DNA of 8,119 nucleotides from Bacteroidales bacterium UBA1064. GTDB lineage: Bacteria > Bacteroidota > Bacteroidia > Bacteroidales > Tenuifilaceae. How positions within the stretch are numbered: the stretch's first letter is position 1; each line of letters starts with the position of its first letter. The stretch spans positions 1-8,119 of the forward strand of contig DCDD01000212.1 of assembly GCA_002316235.1 (NCBI GenBank), written 5' to 3'. This document shows, in pieces, positions 5,375 through 8,119 of the stretch. Below the pieces are notes generated by a model. It worked only from the letters and a program-made list of their open reading frames with translations, did not search any database and was not told where the DNA came from. Position numbers and translations under genes: made by a program.

Positions 5375-6354
5375 GCCGTATGATTAAACCGTTCCATTGC
5401 CGAATCCATTATCAGCTGAATAAGCATGGTAAAATCAATGCCATTTTTTTGAGCGAGCATGGGGAAATCAGAGTGGAATGGATTCAGGCCTGCAAGAGGA
5501 TTAACCTCAATGAAGTTGGGTTTGCCCGAAGCATCCATTTTTAAGTCAACCCTTCCACCATCGCGACAACCCAGGCAATTCCATGCCATTAGAGCAGTTT
5601 CGGCACAAAGCGATTCTATTTCGCCGGTTGCCATGTAGTAGTCCACAATGCCCTTCCAATTCTCCTTGGTGTGTAGGGAGTAGGTACCATCTTTTGCTCT
5701 GTTGGAAATCACTATCTCCATAACCCCTAGGCAGCGTGCCTTATCGCCTGTACCAACTATCCCAACGGTGAATTCACGCCCGGGAAGGTAGGTCTCGACA
5801 AGAATAGGTTGACGATATTCTTCGAGCAACCGTGCTGTGGTTGCATAGAGCACTTCTTTTGAGTTTATCTTCGACTGGCCATTAATCCCTTTTCCTGTTC
5901 CCTCTGCAGCTGGCTTTACAAACAGGGGGAAGGGCAGAGCTATTTTCTCAACCTCGCTTAGGCTTGTAATAACGGCGAAATCGGCTGTAGGCACGCCGCA
6001 GTCGCGAACCACACGCTTTGCCTGCCCCTTGTGTAGGGTAAGTGCCAGCACCAGGGGGTCGGAAAACACGTAGGGAATTTGAAACGCATCCAGAATGGCT
6101 GGAACCTGTGCTTCTCTTCCAATTCCGTGCAGCCCTTCGGCAATATTAAAAACCATGTCCCAACGTTTGCCGTTGGCCAGCGCATGGGTGAGGTTGATGA
6201 TGTTTCCAACCCGCTCGGTGAAGTAGCCAAGAGACTGCAGTGTACTCTCAATGCTGTCAATTGTTTCGTCAGAGTCAAACTCGGCCACTTCCTCATGTGA
6301 GTAGCCATTTTTCAGGTAGTCGCTTTTCAGGTCGTATGTTAAGCCAACTGTCAT
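5371..6354 (-). CDS. ATP-grasp ligase, D-Ala-D-Ala ligase-like (first of two)
   Basis: A 327-residue ATP-grasp enzyme clearly diverged from its downstream partner. Landmarks are VFNIAEGLHGIGREAQVPA (68-86), where Ddl has its first substrate loop; PYVFSDPLVLALTLHKG with Lys109; LFVKPAAEGTGKGI (144-157, Lys147); LVETYLPGREFTVGIVG (185-201, Glu187); and GGRVDLKMD (Arg268, Asp270) followed by FIEVNPLAGL (Glu283, Asn285). These are the ATP, magnesium and phosphate sites of a working ligase. In the family the enzyme phosphorylates one carboxylate and joins it to an amine. It is the first gene of a tight three-gene unit with the second ligase and the GNAT gene. The gap to kamA upstream is 174 bases and contains a hairpin. 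No TAnnTTTG promoter was found in that gap, so read-through from kamA is likely. Confidence 0.9.
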   Translation of the reverse strand: MTVGLTYDLKSDYLKNGYSHEEVAEFDSDETIDSIESTLQSLGYFTERVGNIINLTHALANGKRWDMVFNIAEGLHGIGREAQVPAILDAFQIPYVFSDPLVLALTLHKGQAKRVVRDCGVPTADFAVITSLSEVEKIALPFPLFVKPAAEGTGKGINGQSKINSKEVLYATTARLLEEYRQPILVETYLPGREFTVGIVGTGDKARCLGVMEIVISNRAKDGTYSLHTKENWKGIVDYYMATGEIESLCAETALMAWNCLGCRDGGRVDLKMDASGKPNFIEVNPLAGLNPFHSDFPMLAQKNGIDFTMLIQLIMDSAMERFNHTA

Positions 6355-6463
6355 CTATTTTTGTGTTTATCAGCGTGAGCATTAAAAACTCTTGGGAAAG
6401 CCATTTGAGCACATCAAGTTTATTTTTTTGAAAAAGGTGTGCAGTAAATAGCGTTATGGTAAA

Positions 6464-6506
6464 AACCACCTGTCCGAAGTAAGTGAAAGCAAAGGGACAG
6501 GTGGTT
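6464..6506 (-). terminator. Hairpin between kamA and the ligase genes, terminator or attenuator
   Basis: A perfect 12-bp stem AACCACCTGTCC / GGACAGGTGGTT (6464-6475 with 6495-6506) with a 19-base loop. On the minus strand the stem ends in GGTGGTT and runs into TTT, a tract of five T, starting 23 bases after the kamA stop codon. On the plus strand no T-run follows. The long loop and short T-run suggest partial termination or an mRNA-stability element that would set kamA above the ligase genes. Confidence 0.6.
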
Positions 6507-6528
6507 GAACTATACAATTGCCATTGTT

Positions 6529-7806
6529 TTAATGTAAATCAGGGTAGTAAAAGGTTTTCCCCTCGTAGTTTTTAAGCACAACGTATCCCTCCTCATTTCT
6601 CCCCTGGTAGTATTCAGGCAGAAGGGGAATTTTTCCACCGCCACCAGGTGCGTCAATAACAAAGTGGGGAATGGCGTATCCGGTGGTCCAGCCCCTAAGT
6701 CCTTTAATTATCTCAAGGCCCTTTTCAACAGATGTTCTAAAGTGGGAAGAGCCGGGTATGGGATCGCACTGGTAAAGGTAGTAAGGTCGGACCCTAATTT
6801 TTAGCAGTCCTTGAAATAGGGACTTCATGATGTCCACATTGTCGTTAATACCTTTAAGAAGAACAGTTTGGCTACCAAGCGGAATACCAGCATCGGCAAG
6901 CCGCCTGCATGCCTCGGCTGTTTCCGGGGTAAGCTCATCGGGATGGGTAAAATGGATGCTGATGTAGAGGGGATGAAATTTCCGGAGAATTTTTATGAGC
7001 TTAGGAGTAATTCTATGGGGAAGAACGACCGGAACCTTGGTGCCAATCCGTATCATTTCAACATGTGGAATGCTTCTAAGCTGGGAAAGGAGGTACTCGA
7101 TGTGTGCATCGGACATGGTAAGCGGGTCGCCACCCGAGATGAGGACGTCCCTAACCTCGGTGTGCTCCCTAATATAGTTAATTGCTGGTAGCCAGGCGTT
7201 GACCCCAACATGGCACTTATCCTTGGCCACCATGTGCGAACGGGTGCAGTAACGACAGTAGGCCGAGCAGAATCCGGTTGAAAGAAACAGCACCCTGTCC
7301 GGGTAGCGATGTACCAGGTTTGGAACGGGGCTGGAATGTCCCTCGTTTAATGGGTCGCACGACTCACCTGCCGAGGTGGTAAGCTCGTTAACGGTGGGTA
7401 TCATGGTCCGACGTAGCGGGTCCTGGGAGTTTTTCCCATTCAGCAGGCTGGCGTAGTAGGGTGTTATTCGTAATGGCAGCGAATGTTTGGGGTGGTCAAT
7501 TGCCTCGCACTCCTCCCTGGAAAGATCAAGGAAGCATTTGAGTTTTTCGGAAGTTGTGAAGCTGTTTTTCAGCTGCCATTTCCAGCTCATCCAGTCTTCC
7601 ACCGTGGCGTTGGGGAAGTACTTTATCAAGAATTCCAGCGAACGTTTGCTGATTGGAAATGGCCAATTGCAGGAGGGTGATTTGTGTTGATGGGAAGTTG
7701 CGGTAATTAAACCGTAATTTGGGCTTAGCTGCCCCGAACCCGGAGGTTCATCATCTTCTTCTAAGCCTAGCGTGTTAAGCGTTTCATGCATTAGTTCTTT
7801 GCTCAT
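6529..7806 (-). CDS. kamA: Lysine 2,3-aminomutase-like radical SAM/PLP enzyme (KamA family)
   Basis: A 425-residue radical SAM enzyme predicted to convert L-lysine to L-beta-lysine using a [4Fe-4S] cluster, S-adenosylmethionine and PLP. The cluster motif is Cys180-x3-Cys184-x2-Cys187 (CSAYCRYCTRS), with Arg189 at the carboxylate-binding position. The PLP lysine is Lys392 in APGGGGKIP. Asp348 (YQCD) and Asp385 (VIDAP) match Asp293 and Asp330 of the Clostridium subterminale enzyme, which hold the substrate's epsilon-amino group; their 37-residue spacing and the 7 residues to the PLP lysine are also identical. This argues against glutamate 2,3-aminomutase, where these residues differ. The N-terminal helical part is canonical (WMSWKWQLKN, ITPYYASLL, DPLRRTMIPT), preceded by a non-conserved extension of about 45 residues. 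It heads the block with the ATP-grasp and GNAT genes. EpmB is excluded by length and lack of an EpmA partner here. Confidence 0.93.
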   Translation of the reverse strand: MSKELMHETLNTLGLEEDDEPPGSGQLSPNYGLITATSHQHKSPSCNWPFPISKRSLEFLIKYFPNATVEDWMSWKWQLKNSFTTSEKLKCFLDLSREECEAIDHPKHSLPLRITPYYASLLNGKNSQDPLRRTMIPTVNELTTSAGESCDPLNEGHSSPVPNLVHRYPDRVLFLSTGFCSAYCRYCTRSHMVAKDKCHVGVNAWLPAINYIREHTEVRDVLISGGDPLTMSDAHIEYLLSQLRSIPHVEMIRIGTKVPVVLPHRITPKLIKILRKFHPLYISIHFTHPDELTPETAEACRRLADAGIPLGSQTVLLKGINDNVDIMKSLFQGLLKIRVRPYYLYQCDPIPGSSHFRTSVEKGLEIIKGLRGWTTGYAIPHFVIDAPGGGGKIPLLPEYYQGRNEEGYVVLKNYEGKTFYYPDLH

Positions 7807-7826
7807 GACTTTAAAATTTAGCGTCG

Positions 7827-7834
7827 CAAATGTT
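7827..7834 (-). promoter_or_regulatory. Weak candidate -7 element upstream of kamA
   Basis: The minus strand reads AACATTTG, one mismatch from TAnnTTTG, 20 bases before the kamA ATG at 7806. No TTG is found at the -33 distance, so this is only the best candidate in an AT-rich leader. Confidence 0.25.
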
Positions 7835-7869
7835 GTTATTTATTCAATACCTTGTTCAGGCTTCTTAAT

Positions 7870-7885
7870 TTTTTTAGCTAAAAAA
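7870..7885. repeat. Perfect 16-bp palindrome upstream of kamA
   Basis: TTTTTTAGCTAAAAAA is a perfect inverted repeat centred at 7877/7878, about 65 bases before the kamA start. It could be an operator for a dimeric regulator or a weak bidirectional terminator-like element; its AT-richness makes chance possible. Confidence 0.3.
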
Positions 7886-8019
7886 TCATTAATGCCGGTG
7901 TTTTTAAAAATTTCGACGAAATTAAGTTGCTATCAGCATTTTTATTCATGGGGAAGGCGATAGTAATTAACAGTTTGCATGAGTTATCAACAGGCGTAAA
8001 GATGCAACCCCTTGGATTA

Positions 8020-8051
8020 TTGGTTAACATATAAAAATATTCCTATCTTTG
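8020..8051 (+). promoter_or_regulatory. Promoter of the tRNA-Arg gene
   Basis: TTG at 8020-8022 and TATCTTTG at 8044-8051 are 21 bases apart and fit the Bacteroidetes primary promoter. Transcription would start near 8057, a few bases before the mature tRNA 5' end at 8063. Confidence 0.7.
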
Positions 8052-8062
8052 CAGCTGGTTAT

Positions 8063-8119
8063 GGCCTTATAGTTCAAGGGATAGAACGGAAGTTTCCTAA
8101 ACTTTAAATCCAGGTTCGA
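8063..8119 (+). tRNA. tRNA-Arg (anticodon CCT), cut by the window end
   Basis: The first 57 bases of a tRNA are present. Acceptor 5' strand GGCCTTA (8063-8069), then T8 and A9; D-stem GTTC/GAAC around the loop AAGGGATA; anticodon stem GAAGT/ACTTT around the 7-base loop TTCCTAA, giving anticodon CCT, which reads the arginine codon AGG; short variable region; T-stem CCAGG leading into TTCGA. The 3' T-stem, acceptor strand and CCA position lie outside the window. Every visible arm fits, so this looks like a functional gene. Confidence 0.9.

Noticed and set aside
4388..6354. Housekeeping D-Ala-D-Ala ligase
   Set aside because: Two divergent copies in one translationally coupled unit with KamA and GNAT genes, and no cell-wall genes nearby, argue for another role, though sequence alone cannot exclude one being Ddl.
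6293..6517. 74-codon minus-strand ORF in the kamA-ligase gap
   Set aside because: It runs through the 12-bp hairpin and into the first ligase gene in another frame; the composition is not protein-like.
6529..7806. Glutamate 2,3-aminomutase or EpmB as the identity of the KamA-family gene
   Set aside because: Both lysine-binding aspartates are present, and the protein is longer than EpmB with no EpmA or EF-P gene nearby.
7984..7992. TTATCAACA resembling a DnaA box
   Set aside because: It has one mismatch, is single, and has no clustering or dnaA/dnaN neighbours; not an origin.
1..8119. CRISPR array, insertion sequence or phage genes
   Set aside because: No regularly spaced repeats, transposase frames or terminal inverted repeats were seen anywhere in the window.

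Overview
The window most likely comes from a Bacteroidota (Bacteroidetes) chromosome. It is AT-rich between genes, gene starts rarely show a purine-rich ribosome binding site, and several intergenic regions carry the Bacteroidetes -7 promoter element TAnnTTTG (for example TATATTTG at 974-981, TACTTTTG at 2343-2350 and TATCTTTG at 8044-8051), in three cases with a TTG/TTTG -33 element 19-21 bases upstream. An UpxY-type NusG paralogue and a TPR/transmembrane signalling protein also fit that phylum. No finer placement can be supported from the sequence alone.

Left part (1-3012): the 3' end of a TPR / transmembrane / coiled-coil protein with a C-terminal region that looks like a degenerate SpoIIE-type phosphatase; a peptidase E gene with a complete S51 triad and a near-perfect promoter; a convergent stand-alone UpxY/NusG-like antiterminator; a 408-base intergenic region with overlapping divergent promoter motifs; and a small, highly charged protein of unknown function followed by a strong intrinsic terminator.

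Right part (3013-7806), all on the minus strand: reading 5' to 3', a KamA-family radical SAM/PLP aminomutase that keeps the lysine-recognition aspartates, a 12-bp hairpin, two tandem D-Ala-D-Ala-ligase-like ATP-grasp enzymes overlapping by ATGA, a GNAT acetyltransferase 16 bases further on, then a 384-base region with a possible 35-codon ORF, and an Lrp/AsnC regulator. The window ends with a plus-strand tRNA-Arg(CCT), truncated by the window edge, with its own promoter.

The most interesting unit is kamA - ATP-grasp - ATP-grasp - GNAT. Read as a pathway, it would convert L-lysine to beta-lysine, join it by one or two ATP-dependent amide ligations to other small molecules, and acetylate a free amine. 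This differs from the classical AblA/AblB route to N6-acetyl-beta-lysine because of the two ligases and the short acetyltransferase. The product cannot be named from sequence.
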